This document shows positions 1 through 6,953 of a DNA stretch of 9,057 nt, one piece after another. The notes under the pieces are model-generated. The model was given only the letters and a program-made list of their open reading frames with translations, searched no databases and had not been told where the DNA came from. The stretch is from positions 1 through 9,057 of the forward strand of contig JANLFZ010000250.1 of the NCBI GenBank assembly GCA_024653385.1, given 5' to 3'. Source of the stretch: Thermoguttaceae bacterium. Lineage in GTDB: Bacteria > Planctomycetota > Planctomycetia > Pirellulales > Thermoguttaceae. The position numbers were made by a program, and so were the translations under genes. Each line of letters begins with the position of its first letter. Position 1 is the stretch's first letter.

Positions 1-273
1 CCAGTCGTGCAAGGGATACGTGAGCACGCCGATCCGTCCGACTCGCGTTCGTTCCCACCGCACGGCCAACGGCAGGATGCCCCGGCATTGTCCCTCCGAA
101 CGCACCACCAACACGCGAAGCCGCTGCTGCTGGCCGAAGTGGCGCCAGTAGGTCAGAAGCCAATCGAGCGACAGGAAGAACGAGGGGCCGGCCGTGCGGT
201 CCAACAGATCGTCCCACACGGCGCGGTACTCGCCGAGGGCGTCGGGGCGGTCAATCTCGTGGACCTCGGCCAC
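1..273 (-). CDS. GNAT-family acyltransferase, CelD/BcsL type (N-terminal part, runs off the window)
   Basis: The minus-strand frame opens with GTG at 273-271, preceded at five bases by AAGGAG, which decides the start. It stays open for 91 codons to base 1, so the C-terminal part lies outside the window. Visible features are an early VWDDLLDRT segment, then FFLSLDWLLTYWRHFG (about residues 31-46), a strand LRVLVVRSEG (about 51-60) and GILPLAVRW (about 64-72). This order (Trp-rich helix, FG, VLVVR strand, GI.PL strand) is typical of the N-terminal half of CelD/BcsL-like acetyltransferases (COG5653, BioF2-like fold). Members often act in polysaccharide or surface-polymer modification; the substrate here cannot be told. 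It follows the SecA-like gene by 48 bases on the same strand and is probably co-transcribed. The family call is made by eye from one third of the protein; the catalytic half is not visible. Confidence 0.75.
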   Translation of the reverse strand, partial: MAEVHEIDRPDALGEYRAVWDDLLDRTAGPSFFLSLDWLLTYWRHFGQQQRLRVLVVRSEGQCRGILPLAVRWERTRVGRIGVLTYPLHDW

Positions 274-321
274 GGCATCTCCTTCGCGGGCGGCGCCCTG
301 GCGACGCGGGCGGCAGGGCTC

Positions 322-2301
322 TCAGTTGGGCGTGTCGAGGTAGGGATCCTGGCCCATCTGCCGCTGCATCTTCTTGCGTTGCTTCTCGAAGTAGACCAGT
401 GCCCGGCGGTCCCGAAAGTGGCGGCGCTCGACCTTGCGTTGGGCCTTGCGGAACAGCGGGGCGAACCCTTCGAAGGGGCCGCTGGATTGTTTGCCGATCG
501 CTTCGTACTTCCGCGCTTTCTTGGGGCCCAGGCCCGAGAACAGAAGCTCGTCGTCGAGGCTGAGGAATTGGCGATACGTGCCGGGATCGCCCTGGCGGCC
601 GCAACGGCCGATCAACTGGCGGTCGATCCGGGCGGAATCGTGCATTTCGGTGCAGATGACGTGCAGGCCGCCGCGCTCGGCAACCCCCTCGCCCAGCTTG
701 ATGTCGGTGCCGCGGCCGGCCATGTTCGTCGAGACGGTCACGCGCCCCGGCTGGCCGGCCCGGGCGACGATCTCCGCTTCTTCGGCGATGTGGTTGGCGT
801 TGAGCACCTGGTGCTCGATGCCCCGTTCGCGCAGCAGGCGGGAGAGGTGCTCCGACTTGTCGATCGAGCGGGTGCCCACGAGCACCGGGCGGCCCTCGGC
901 GTGCATGCGGCAGATCTCGTCGACCACCGCTGCCCATTTCGCGTCCGCGGTGCCGAAGACCCGTTCGGGAAGCCGCTGCCGGATCTCAGGCCGGTTCGTG
1001 GGGATACGCACCACGTGGCAGCGGTAGATTTTGCGCAGCTCGCGGGCCGAGGCCCACGCGGTTCCCGTCATGCCCGCCAGTTGTTCGTAGCGGAGAAAGA
1101 AGTCCTGGACGGTAATGCGCGCGGCCTGCCCGGTGGCCACGGTCACCTCCACCCCCTCTTTCGCCTCGACGGCCTGATGGATGCCGTCGCGCCACTTGCG
1201 CCCCTCGGACATGCGTCCGGTAAACTCGTCGACGATCACCACCTCGCCGTCGCGCACCACGTACTGCCGGTCGCGGTGGAAGTCTTTCTCGACCTTGATC
1301 GCCCGCTCGACGTACTGGTAGATGTGAAACATGCCGACGGCGTCCATGGCGGCCGGTTTGGGCAGTTGCCTGGCCTTCTGGCGTCCCTGGCGGGTCAGCT
1401 CGACCGACTTCTTGTCGTGGTCGTATTCGTAGTCCTCGTCTTCGACGAACTCGCTTGCGACCTTGGCGCTCCACTTGTAGCACTCGACCGCCAGTCGCTC
1501 TTCCTCGGTGGGCATCGCGCTGATGATGAGCGGTGTGCGGGCCTCGTCGATGAGGATGCTGTCGGCCTCGTCGACCAATGCGAAATACGCCTCGCGCTGG
1601 ACCGGCTTCTCGCCGCCTTGGCTGCTTGTCTGGCCGAGCATCCCGCCCAACAGATCGGTCTGCCCCTCGCGGATTCGCCGCAACAGGAGGCGGTCGCGAA
1701 GGAAGTCGAACCCGAACTCCTTGGCCGTGCCGTAGGTCAGGTCGCAGGCGTAGGCCTTGCGGCGTTCCGGCGATTGCATCTGCGTTTGGATCACGCCGAC
1801 GCTCAGTCCCAGAAGCCGGTAGATGGGGCCCATCCACTCGGCGTCGCGTTTGGCGAGGTAGTCGTTCACCGTGGCCAGATGGCAGCCGCGGCCCAAGAGC
1901 CCGTGGAGATACATCGGCAACGTCGCCGTGAGCGTCTTGCCCTCGCCGGTCTGCATCTCGATGATCGAGCGGTGGAACAAGGCGATGCCGCCGACGATTT
2001 GCACGTCGTAGTGCCGCATGTTCAGGGTGCGGCGCGCGGCCTCGCGTACCAGAGCGAAGGCCTCGGGCAGCAGTCGTGCCAGCGGCTCGCCGCTGCGGGC
2101 CCGATACCGAAGCGACAGACTGCGCTTGCGGAGGTCGTGGTCCGAGAGGTCCTTCAGGCCCGACTCCAGCTCGTTGATCTTCGAGACAAGCCCCGACCAC
2201 TGCGCTAGCCGCCAATGCGACGGCCCGCCAGCCACAAGCCGCAAGCGTCCCAGAAAACCCGTCGATAGCGCCGCCAAGTCAATCCATCCCGGATCCGTCA
2301 A
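322..2301 (-). CDS. secA: SecA-like preprotein translocase ATPase, C-terminally short form
   Basis: This 659-residue protein carries the SecA motor core. The N-terminal helix LVSKINELE is at about 38-46, and MRHYDVQIVGG leads to Walker A MQTGEGKT (116-123). TVNDYLAKRDAEWMGP (144-159) and VDEADSILIDEARTPLIIS (243-261, Walker B) complete NBD1. A preprotein cross-linking domain spans about 265-400, and AGMTGTA is at 409-415. NBD2 has VRIPTNRP, TNMAGRGTDIKLG (525-537) and the arginine-finger motif QLIGRCGRQGDPG (562-574). After the start of the scaffold helix (AQRKVERRHF, about 620-629) it ends at residue 659, where ordinary SecA (about 840-900 aa) continues with the helical wing, two-helix finger and zinc tail. 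NBD1 has about 25 extra residues near 208-235, and DEAD replaces the usual DEVD. The start is TTG at 2301: an in-frame stop lies at 2337-2335 and no other start codon falls between, and no clear ribosome binding site is seen. A main housekeeping SecA presumably lies elsewhere; this one is probably an accessory ATPase. Confidence 0.93.
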   Translation of the reverse strand: MTDPGWIDLAALSTGFLGRLRLVAGGPSHWRLAQWSGLVSKINELESGLKDLSDHDLRKRSLSLRYRARSGEPLARLLPEAFALVREAARRTLNMRHYDVQIVGGIALFHRSIIEMQTGEGKTLTATLPMYLHGLLGRGCHLATVNDYLAKRDAEWMGPIYRLLGLSVGVIQTQMQSPERRKAYACDLTYGTAKEFGFDFLRDRLLLRRIREGQTDLLGGMLGQTSSQGGEKPVQREAYFALVDEADSILIDEARTPLIISAMPTEEERLAVECYKWSAKVASEFVEDEDYEYDHDKKSVELTRQGRQKARQLPKPAAMDAVGMFHIYQYVERAIKVEKDFHRDRQYVVRDGEVVIVDEFTGRMSEGRKWRDGIHQAVEAKEGVEVTVATGQAARITVQDFFLRYEQLAGMTGTAWASARELRKIYRCHVVRIPTNRPEIRQRLPERVFGTADAKWAAVVDEICRMHAEGRPVLVGTRSIDKSEHLSRLLRERGIEHQVLNANHIAEEAEIVARAGQPGRVTVSTNMAGRGTDIKLGEGVAERGGLHVICTEMHDSARIDRQLIGRCGRQGDPGTYRQFLSLDDELLFSGLGPKKARKYEAIGKQSSGPFEGFAPLFRKAQRKVERRHFRDRRALVYFEKQRKKMQRQMGQDPYLDTPN

Positions 2302-2308
2302 GCGATCA

Positions 2309-2329
2309 GCCGGCCCGCCCGCGGCCGGC
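2309..2329. repeat. GC-rich perfect inverted repeat, 7-bp stem and 7-nt loop
   Basis: The arms gccggcc (2309-2315) and ggccggc (2323-2329) are perfectly complementary around cgcccgc. The hairpin lies 24 bases past the lipoprotein stop codon and 8 bases before the secA TTG start, on the transcribed strand of both genes. It could weakly terminate or attenuate transcription, but there is no U-run. It could instead act as a 5' leader structure limiting secA translation. In DNA of this GC content, a chance palindrome is possible. Confidence 0.4.
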
Positions 2330-2352
2330 CGTAATCAAGTATAGTGCCGGCC

Positions 2353-3198
2353 TCAACCTCCGGACACGCCGGCGACGGGCAATTCGGTAATGTCGATCAC
2401 CCGGTTGGGTAAAGCGCTCGAGGGCCGGCCGGTGGCGGGAGACTGCGCGGTGGGCGCGGGATCGACCGGCCGCGGCAGCGGAGCGCCCACGGTGCCGCTG
2501 GCCGGCCTCGGACCGAGCGGCCGCGTAATCCGTTCGCGCTCGGTGACCGCATTGATCGTGGGACGGGTCATGTCGGACATCGGGCCCGCAGCACCTCGCT
2601 GGCCCAGAAGCCCCGACAAAGGCGAAGATCGCGACGGCAGGCCGGCACCGGCCGTCGGCGTCGCGTTGGGCGTTGAACTCGTTCGGTTCGGCAGCGTTGG
2701 AACGGCCGCCGACGCGATCGTCCCCCCCGCGAGGCCCGAATTGCGCACGTCGTTGGCCGCCGGCGGAATGAGGATTCGATCCCCCGACCCAGGACTAGAA
2801 GCCGGTTGCGCGGGCTGCGTGGCGCTGCCACGGTGGGCAAGACCGGTGTCCAAAGGCCGGTTTGGACCGGTCGGCGCCGTGACGCCGCTCCCAACCGAGG
2901 TCCCAGTCGGTGATGCCGGCGCGGACCACCCCATCGACGGAGGGGGCTGCGATGGCGGAACCGCGTTCGAGGGGGTGTTTGATGGTCGAACGGCCGAGGG
3001 CGACGACCGCAGCGGGTTTGGCAACGTACTGCGGGGATAAGACGGATCCAACGGTTGGCTACCGAGGACGCCGGTCCGGGGAGGTTCGACGCGGGTGCGG
3101 CCAAAGAACGGATCCACTGGGCCTGCTGTCTGACCCGAACCCTTGCAGCCCGCGAGGACTGTTGTCACGAGCAACACCGCGACCGCACGCGCCATCCC
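2353..3198 (-). CDS. Pro/Ser/Thr-rich lipoprotein of unknown function
   Basis: The 281-residue product starts with a type II signal peptide: R3, a hydrophobic stretch AVAVLLVTTV, then the lipobox LAGC with Cys17 as the lipidation site. It should therefore be a lipid-anchored envelope protein. The motif DPFFGRTRVEPP follows at about 28-39. The rest is low-complexity, rich in Pro, Ser, Thr, Gly and Asn, with little predicted fold, and ends with the more ordered VIDITELPVAGVSGG. I chose ATG 3198 because AAGGA precedes it by 9 bases. An in-frame ATG at 3237 would add 13 residues (MSRRRSWWREGTHG region) but has no ribosome binding site, although its arginines could lengthen the n-region. No enzymatic motif is visible. 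My impression is that planctomycete genomes carry similar disordered lipoproteins, but I cannot name a family. It sits directly upstream of the SecA-like gene, 51 bases away. Confidence 0.8.
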   Translation of the reverse strand, partial: GMARAVAVLLVTTVLAGCKGSGQTAGPVDPFFGRTRVEPPRTGVLGSQPLDPSYPRSTLPNPLRSSPSAVRPSNTPSNAVPPSQPPPSMGWSAPASPTGTSVGSGVTAPTGPNRPLDTGLAHRGSATQPAQPASSPGSGDRILIPPAANDVRNSGLAGGTIASAAVPTLPNRTSSTPNATPTAGAGLPSRSSPLSGLLGQRGAAGPMSDMTRPTINAVTERERITRPLGPRPASGTVGAPLPRPVDPAPTAQSPATGRPSSALPNRVIDITELPVAGVSGG

Positions 3199-3302
3199 AT
3201 GGGTTCCTTCCCGCCACCAACTCCTGCGCCGGCTCATGGCGAAGCGGTAAGTTAGCGTTTTCGCGGCAGGTGTCCATACCGATTCCGTGGAAACGCTCTT
3301 GT

Positions 3303-3321
3303 GACTGGTACAATACCAGTC
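3303..3321. repeat. Perfect 8-bp inverted repeat with 3-nt centre (operator- or terminator-like)
   Basis: The 19 bases gactggtacaataccagtc form arms gactggta (3303-3310) and taccagtc (3314-3321) around caa. It lies between the stop of the Pro/Tyr-rich gene (3388) and the lipoprotein start (3198). Its moderate AT content contrasts with the surroundings. No T-run follows on either strand, so a classical intrinsic terminator is unlikely. The dyad shape fits a binding site for a dimeric repressor or a short stable RNA hairpin. No regulator gene is in the window. Confidence 0.5.
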
Positions 3322-3387
3322 TTCAGACGGAGCTAGAGCGCGGACGGAGCATTCGCCGCCACCTCAAGACGCTCTCAGCCAAGCGAA

Positions 3388-3816
3388 CTACTTCCCGGCA
3401 AGCCCCTCCCCTTGGGGAACCGTGGTGACAAAGGGGTTGGCAATCCGCAATGGCTTCTGCGCCACTTTGCTGTCTGCCGGGTTAGCCGTTTGGCTCTTGG
3501 GGACGAACGGATTGTAGATGGTAACTGGCGTTGGAGGGGTACAAACGACTTCTGGGGTCGGATAGCCCGGGGGGTACGCAAATGGGCTATAACCGTAAGT
3601 CCGTGGGACCGGGACACTGTAGTAGACGGGCGGGTAAAGCGCGAAGTGCGGCAGGCGTTCGCGCGGGTACAGTTGGGGACTGACCAGGATGTAGTATCCG
3701 CCGTGGTGTCCCTGAAGGACTGGCCAGGGCGACTCCGCCTGGGCTGGTGTCGCAACGGCCAATAGCGCGGCCGTGCCGACTAGTAGGACGAGAATGCCTA
3801 TCGCATGGGTCTTCAT
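3388..3816 (-). CDS. Small secreted Pro/Tyr-rich protein of unknown function
   Basis: The 142-residue product begins with a clear Sec signal peptide: MKTH, a long hydrophobic core IGILVLLVGTAALLAVA and a cleavage site AQA at 25-27, so the mature protein starts ESPWPV. The mature part is rich in Tyr and Pro: YYILVSPQLYPRERLP, YPPVYYSVPVPRTYGYSPFA and YPPGYPTPE at about 41-89. Two related short segments, YNPFVPKSQ (101-109) and ANPFVTTVPQ (126-135), follow, and there is a single Cys at 92. This resembles small Tyr/Pro-rich exported proteins of Pirellulales, which have no assigned role; a cell-surface or structural role is a guess. The frame extends upstream to ATG 3891, but ATG 3816 puts the signal peptide at the N terminus and has a modest AGGTGA 5 bases upstream. 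It is divergent from proB. Confidence 0.8.
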   Translation of the reverse strand: MKTHAIGILVLLVGTAALLAVATPAQAESPWPVLQGHHGGYYILVSPQLYPRERLPHFALYPPVYYSVPVPRTYGYSPFAYPPGYPTPEVVCTPPTPVTIYNPFVPKSQTANPADSKVAQKPLRIANPFVTTVPQGEGLAGK

Positions 3817-4018
3817 CGGTGTCACCTGGGTCGAGAGTGGTCGAACGGCTTTGTCAATCTTCCAGGCTAATCCGATTTTCCGCCGTTGCAATCGCTAAAC
3901 TCGAAGAAACCGGCAAAGCGCGTCCTCCTCGGATGGGTTTCGGGTTTCGTCCAGGCACGGTATTCGATATTCTAAAGACGTTAAGCCGTCTGGTACGTCG
4001 CTGTTGTCTTGTTGCGCC
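3817..4018. other. Divergent intergenic region between the Pro/Tyr-rich gene and proB
   Basis: This 202-base stretch must hold the 5' signals for both divergent genes. It is more AT-rich than the flanking genes, especially around 3860-3910 and 3955-3985. A TATTCT (3969-3974, plus strand) about 45 bases before the proB ATG could be a -10, but the matching -35 is poor. On the minus strand a perfect TTGACA (3857-3852) has no acceptable -10 at 16-18 bases. No RNA gene or riboswitch is recognised. Confidence 0.4.
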
Positions 4019-5161
4019 ATGACCGATCTGTTGCGTCAGGAAATCGCCACGGCGGCCTCGATGATCGTGGTGAAGGTGGGCACTCGGGTGCTCACCCGGG
4101 AGGACGGCCGACTGAACGAAGAGCGTGTCGCCCAGTTGGCCGAAGAGTTGCACCAGGTCATGAGCACCGGCCGCCGGGTGTGCCTGGTTAGCTCGGGAGC
4201 GGTAGGGGCCGGCATGGGGCGTCTGGGGCTGACGGCTCGACCCACCGACGTGTCTCACCTTCAGGCCGTCGCTGCCGTGGGCCAGAGTGTCCTGGTCGAG
4301 GCTTACGAGCGGTGTTTGGGGTCGTTCGGCCGTCACGCGGCGCAGATCCTTTTGACCGCCGACGATCTGGACAACCGCACGAGCTACCTCAACGCCCGAA
4401 ACACGATTCTCACCCTGATGGTCGAGTACGGCGCGGTGCCGATCATCAACGAGAACGACACGGTCAGCGTCGAGGAACTCCAGACGACGTTCGGCGACAA
4501 CGACCGCCTGGCGGCGATCGTCACGAACCTCCTGCAAGCCCCGTTGCTGGTGCTGTTGTCCGATGTCGAGGGGCTTTACGACGGCGACCCACGCGATCCG
4601 TCATCCTCGCTCATTCCGACCATCGAGCGGCTCGACCAATCGGCCTTCGAACTGGTGCGCGATCGCAAGACCGGGTTGAGCAAGGGAGGCATGGCGAGCA
4701 AGCTGCGGGCCGCACACCAGGTGACCCTCGCGGGAGGGAACGTGATCATCGCCAGCGGCCGCAGGCCAGGGTCGCTTGCCAAGATCATCGCGGGCGAACC
4801 GGTGGGGACCCTTGTGCTGGCTCAGGGAGGCACGATTCCGGCTTGGAAACGCTGGATCGGCTTCACCGTGCAGCCCCGCGGGCACCTGGTGCTCGACGCG
4901 GGCGCCCGGGAGGCCGTGCAACACCGGGGCCGAAGCCTTCTGGCGGCCGGCATCCTCAAGGTGGTGGGACGCTTCAACAAGGGCGACGTGGTGGCCCTGC
5001 GCGACACCCAGGGCGTCGAGTTCGCACGCGGCTTGACCAACTACGGCTCGGACGACATCCAACGGATCCGCGGCCTGAAGACCACCGAAATCGCCGAGAC
5101 CCTCGGCCACTGCCCCTATGACGAGGTGATCCACCGCGACAACATGGTGGTGACCGCATAG
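4019..5161 (+). CDS. proB: Glutamate 5-kinase (proline biosynthesis, first step)
   Basis: The 380-residue protein is full length for ProB with a C-terminal PUA domain. The amino-acid kinase domain shows IVVKVGTRVLT (16-26, phosphate-binding Lys19), SSGAVGAGMGRLGL (58-71), LQAVAAVGQ (81-89), YLNARNTILTL, VPIINENDTVS (140-150, glutamate binding), FGDNDRLAA, LLSDVEGLYDGDPR (179-192, nucleotide binding) and GGMASKLRAA (223-232). The PUA domain covers about 285-368 and ends with RGLKTTEIAETLG and DEVIHRDNMVV. It phosphorylates L-glutamate with ATP to glutamate 5-phosphate in the cytoplasm, the substrate of ProA. Proline feedback acts on this enzyme family. ATG 4019 is preferred over TTG 4004, though neither has a good ribosome binding site. 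No proA or obg is adjacent, so it appears as a single-gene unit, convergent with the DUF1573 gene. Confidence 0.97.
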   Translation: MTDLLRQEIATAASMIVVKVGTRVLTREDGRLNEERVAQLAEELHQVMSTGRRVCLVSSGAVGAGMGRLGLTARPTDVSHLQAVAAVGQSVLVEAYERCLGSFGRHAAQILLTADDLDNRTSYLNARNTILTLMVEYGAVPIINENDTVSVEELQTTFGDNDRLAAIVTNLLQAPLLVLLSDVEGLYDGDPRDPSSSLIPTIERLDQSAFELVRDRKTGLSKGGMASKLRAAHQVTLAGGNVIIASGRRPGSLAKIIAGEPVGTLVLAQGGTIPAWKRWIGFTVQPRGHLVLDAGAREAVQHRGRSLLAAGILKVVGRFNKGDVVALRDTQGVEFARGLTNYGSDDIQRIRGLKTTEIAETLGHCPYDEVIHRDNMVVTA

Positions 5162-5254
5162 GTCGAATTTGAAATCCCGTCGACGCCGCACCGCGCGCAT
5201 CGAAAGAGAGGAGCCGCGGACCGCCACGCCCGGAACTCGCGGTTTCGCCGAACT

Positions 5255-6259
5255 CTACGGCACCACCTGGCCGTCGACGTTGATTTCGACGGCGCCGGCG
5301 CCGGGCACATCGGTCTCGACGCGGATCTTGCCGCTGACCCGGCCGGTGGCCTCGGTCGCCGTGAACTGCATCGGCACCACGTGAACCGCCTTGGCTTCGG
5401 TGGGCACCGTGAAGCGGAACCGGGCGTCCGGCCCCGAGATGCTGAGGATGCGGAACGGTTTTTCGCCGCGCACGACGAGGTTGCGAGCCTGGCTTTGGCG
5501 CGGTTGCACGACGAAGATCAACGAAGCGGGGCTGACCGACAGCGACGGGAGAACGTGCCCCTCGACCGTCAGCGGCACCTGGGCGGTCTGGCGGTTGGGG
5601 TCGTTCGTCTTCAGCACGACGTGCTCGCGGAAATAGCCCGCCGGCGCGGTCTCCTTGAGCGTCACGCACAACTCGTAGTCGACACGCGCGCGGGGAGTCT
5701 CGCCGATGCGGCTGACCTCCTTGAGTTCGGCGGCCAGGTGGGGGGAGTTGCTGGTCACGTCGAGCACTTGCCAGTCCTTGCGTCCGGCATAGCTCACCGT
5801 GACGCGCTGGGTGGCGCTGCGTCCCTGGCTCACCGAGCCGAATTGCACGATCCCCGGCTCGAAGACGACGTCGCTGCGGATATAGCAGTAGACCTGCAAC
5901 TGCACCTCGGCGGGGAACGGTTTGTCGAACTCGACCTTCAGGGTCGCTGATTTGTGGCCGTAGAAGCGCAGGGTGTCGAGTTCGGCCACCAGTTCGGCGG
6001 TCTCGTAGGTCTTGAGCGTGTCCTTGGTGAGCTTCGGGACCGTGCAGCCGCACGTCGAGGTGACGCGCTTGATGTGGACGTCTTCGACGTAGATGTTGTC
6101 GAGGACGAATCGGTACTCGGCTTTGGCGCCGCGGGCGACCACGCCGAAGTCGTGGGAGGTCTTGTTGAACAGGGCCTTGGCCCATTCCTTGGCCGAGGCG
6201 GCTGGAGCCCAGACCGCCCCCAGCACCAGCGCTGCCATAATGGTTCGTCGTGAAGCCAT
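5255..6259 (-). CDS. DUF1573 domain exported protein
   Basis: The 334-residue protein has an N-terminal signal peptide (MASRRTIMAALVLGAVWAPA, cleavage after ASA at 21-23), so it is exported. The mature N-terminus carries the DUF1573 signature: SHDFGVVARGAKAEYRFVL (35-53) followed by VHIKRVTSTCGCTVP (61-75) with the Cys-Gly-Cys pair. Later segments such as VEFDKPFPAEVQL, VSPASLIFVVQP and VVRGEKPFRILSISGPD look like further immunoglobulin-like beta repeats (ASPM/MSP-like folds). Ordinary DUF1573 domains are about 100 residues; this protein seems to hold two or three such beta modules. The function of the family is unknown. The start at ATG 6259 has AGGAAG six bases upstream. It follows the corrinoid-protein gene by 45 bases and is probably the last gene of that operon, though its role need not be linked to methyl transfer. 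Confidence 0.92.
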   Translation of the reverse strand: MASRRTIMAALVLGAVWAPAASAKEWAKALFNKTSHDFGVVARGAKAEYRFVLDNIYVEDVHIKRVTSTCGCTVPKLTKDTLKTYETAELVAELDTLRFYGHKSATLKVEFDKPFPAEVQLQVYCYIRSDVVFEPGIVQFGSVSQGRSATQRVTVSYAGRKDWQVLDVTSNSPHLAAELKEVSRIGETPRARVDYELCVTLKETAPAGYFREHVVLKTNDPNRQTAQVPLTVEGHVLPSLSVSPASLIFVVQPRQSQARNLVVRGEKPFRILSISGPDARFRFTVPTEAKAVHVVPMQFTATEATGRVSGKIRVETDVPGAGAVEINVDGQVVP

Positions 6260-6304
6260 ACGTTCTTCCTGCGACCTACGGGACCGCCGCCCCGGGCCGC
6301 TTCC

Positions 6305-6943
6305 CTAGTCGATGCCCGCCGCCTGGCAGGCGTACTTCAACCCGTCGACGGCCGTCTTGCCGTAGAAGTCGCAGCCGGCGTTCTGCGCCAACAGATCGCT
6401 GGCGGCGGCGCCGCCGACCATGATTTTCAGGCCGCCGCGCAGGCCGGCCTCGCGGATCGCGTCCACCGTGCCGCTGACCGACTTGAAACAGGTGGTCAAC
6501 AGCAGGCTCAGGCCGACGACCGCGGGCTTGTGCTTTCGGATCGCGTCGACGAACTTGGCCGGCGGCACATCGACGCCCAGGTCGATCACCTCGAAACCAG
6601 CCCCGCGGAGCATCATCACCACGATGTCCTTGCCGATATCGTGCACGTCGAACTGGACCGTGCCCATGACGGCCGTGGCCCGCGTCTCGGTCTTCTTCTG
6701 GACGCCCAGCCGGGGGCCCAGTTCGGCCATGACTCCCTTCATGATCATCCCGCCGAACATCAAGTCCGGCAGGAAGCACTCCTCGCGATTGAAGCGGTCG
6801 CCGAGTTCGATCATTCCCCGGTTGCACTCGGCCAGCACCTCGTCGGCCGGCACGCCCGCGTCGAGCTTCTCGCGCACCAGTCGCTTGACGGTCGGTTCGT
6901 CGCAGCGGGCGATGGCCTCGGCCAGGTTTTCTTGCTGCGTCAT
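6305..6943 (-). CDS. Corrinoid-binding methyltransferase subunit (MtaC/MtbC/MttC type)
   Basis: This 212-residue protein has the two-domain layout of corrinoid proteins. An N-terminal helical cap domain (about 1-88) includes LDAGVPADEVLAECNRGM and CFLPDLMFGGMIMKGVM. A Rossmann-type B12-binding domain (about 89-212) follows. The cobalt-ligand motif DVHDIGKDIV (99-108) supplies His101, and GLSLLLTT (144-151) and MVGGAA (175-180) are the other cofactor-loop motifs. Such proteins shuttle a methyl group on cobalamin between a substrate-specific methyltransferase and an acceptor methyltransferase. Length matches the family. ATG 6943 has AAGGGA about 8 bases upstream. Its partner is probably the URO-D-like protein encoded upstream in the same operon. 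No corrinoid-activating ATPase (RACo type) is in the window. The methyl donor cannot be told from sequence. Confidence 0.94.
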   Translation of the reverse strand: MTQQENLAEAIARCDEPTVKRLVREKLDAGVPADEVLAECNRGMIELGDRFNREECFLPDLMFGGMIMKGVMAELGPRLGVQKKTETRATAVMGTVQFDVHDIGKDIVVMMLRGAGFEVIDLGVDVPPAKFVDAIRKHKPAVVGLSLLLTTCFKSVSGTVDAIREAGLRGGLKIMVGGAAASDLLAQNAGCDFYGKTAVDGLKYACQAAGID

Positions 6944-6953
6944 CGATGCGTTC

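Noticed and set aside
295..319. Inverted repeat gccctg / cagggc between the SecA-like and GNAT genes
   Set aside because: It has a six-pair stem with a 13-base loop and no U-run; too weak in such GC-rich DNA to call a terminator.
7..2208. 733-codon open frame on the plus strand opposite the SecA-like gene
   Set aside because: It lies antisense to a gene with unmistakable SecA motifs; its translation is low-complexity Ala/Leu/Val/Gly/Asp-rich text typical of the complementary frame of GC-rich coding DNA.
3852..3857. Perfect minus-strand TTGACA upstream of the Pro/Tyr-rich gene
   Set aside because: No hexamer resembling a -10 box occurs at 16-18 bases; the sequence there is TCGACC-like, so it is not called a promoter.
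3975..3990. Short stem agacg / cgtct upstream of proB as a riboswitch or leader element
   Set aside because: It is a five-pair stem only, with no conserved riboswitch features around it.
5162..5254. Search for a bidirectional terminator in the convergent gap between proB and the DUF1573 gene
   Set aside because: Only short GC stems of about five pairs (ccgcg/cgcgg) are present, with no T-tract; nothing beyond chance can be supported.
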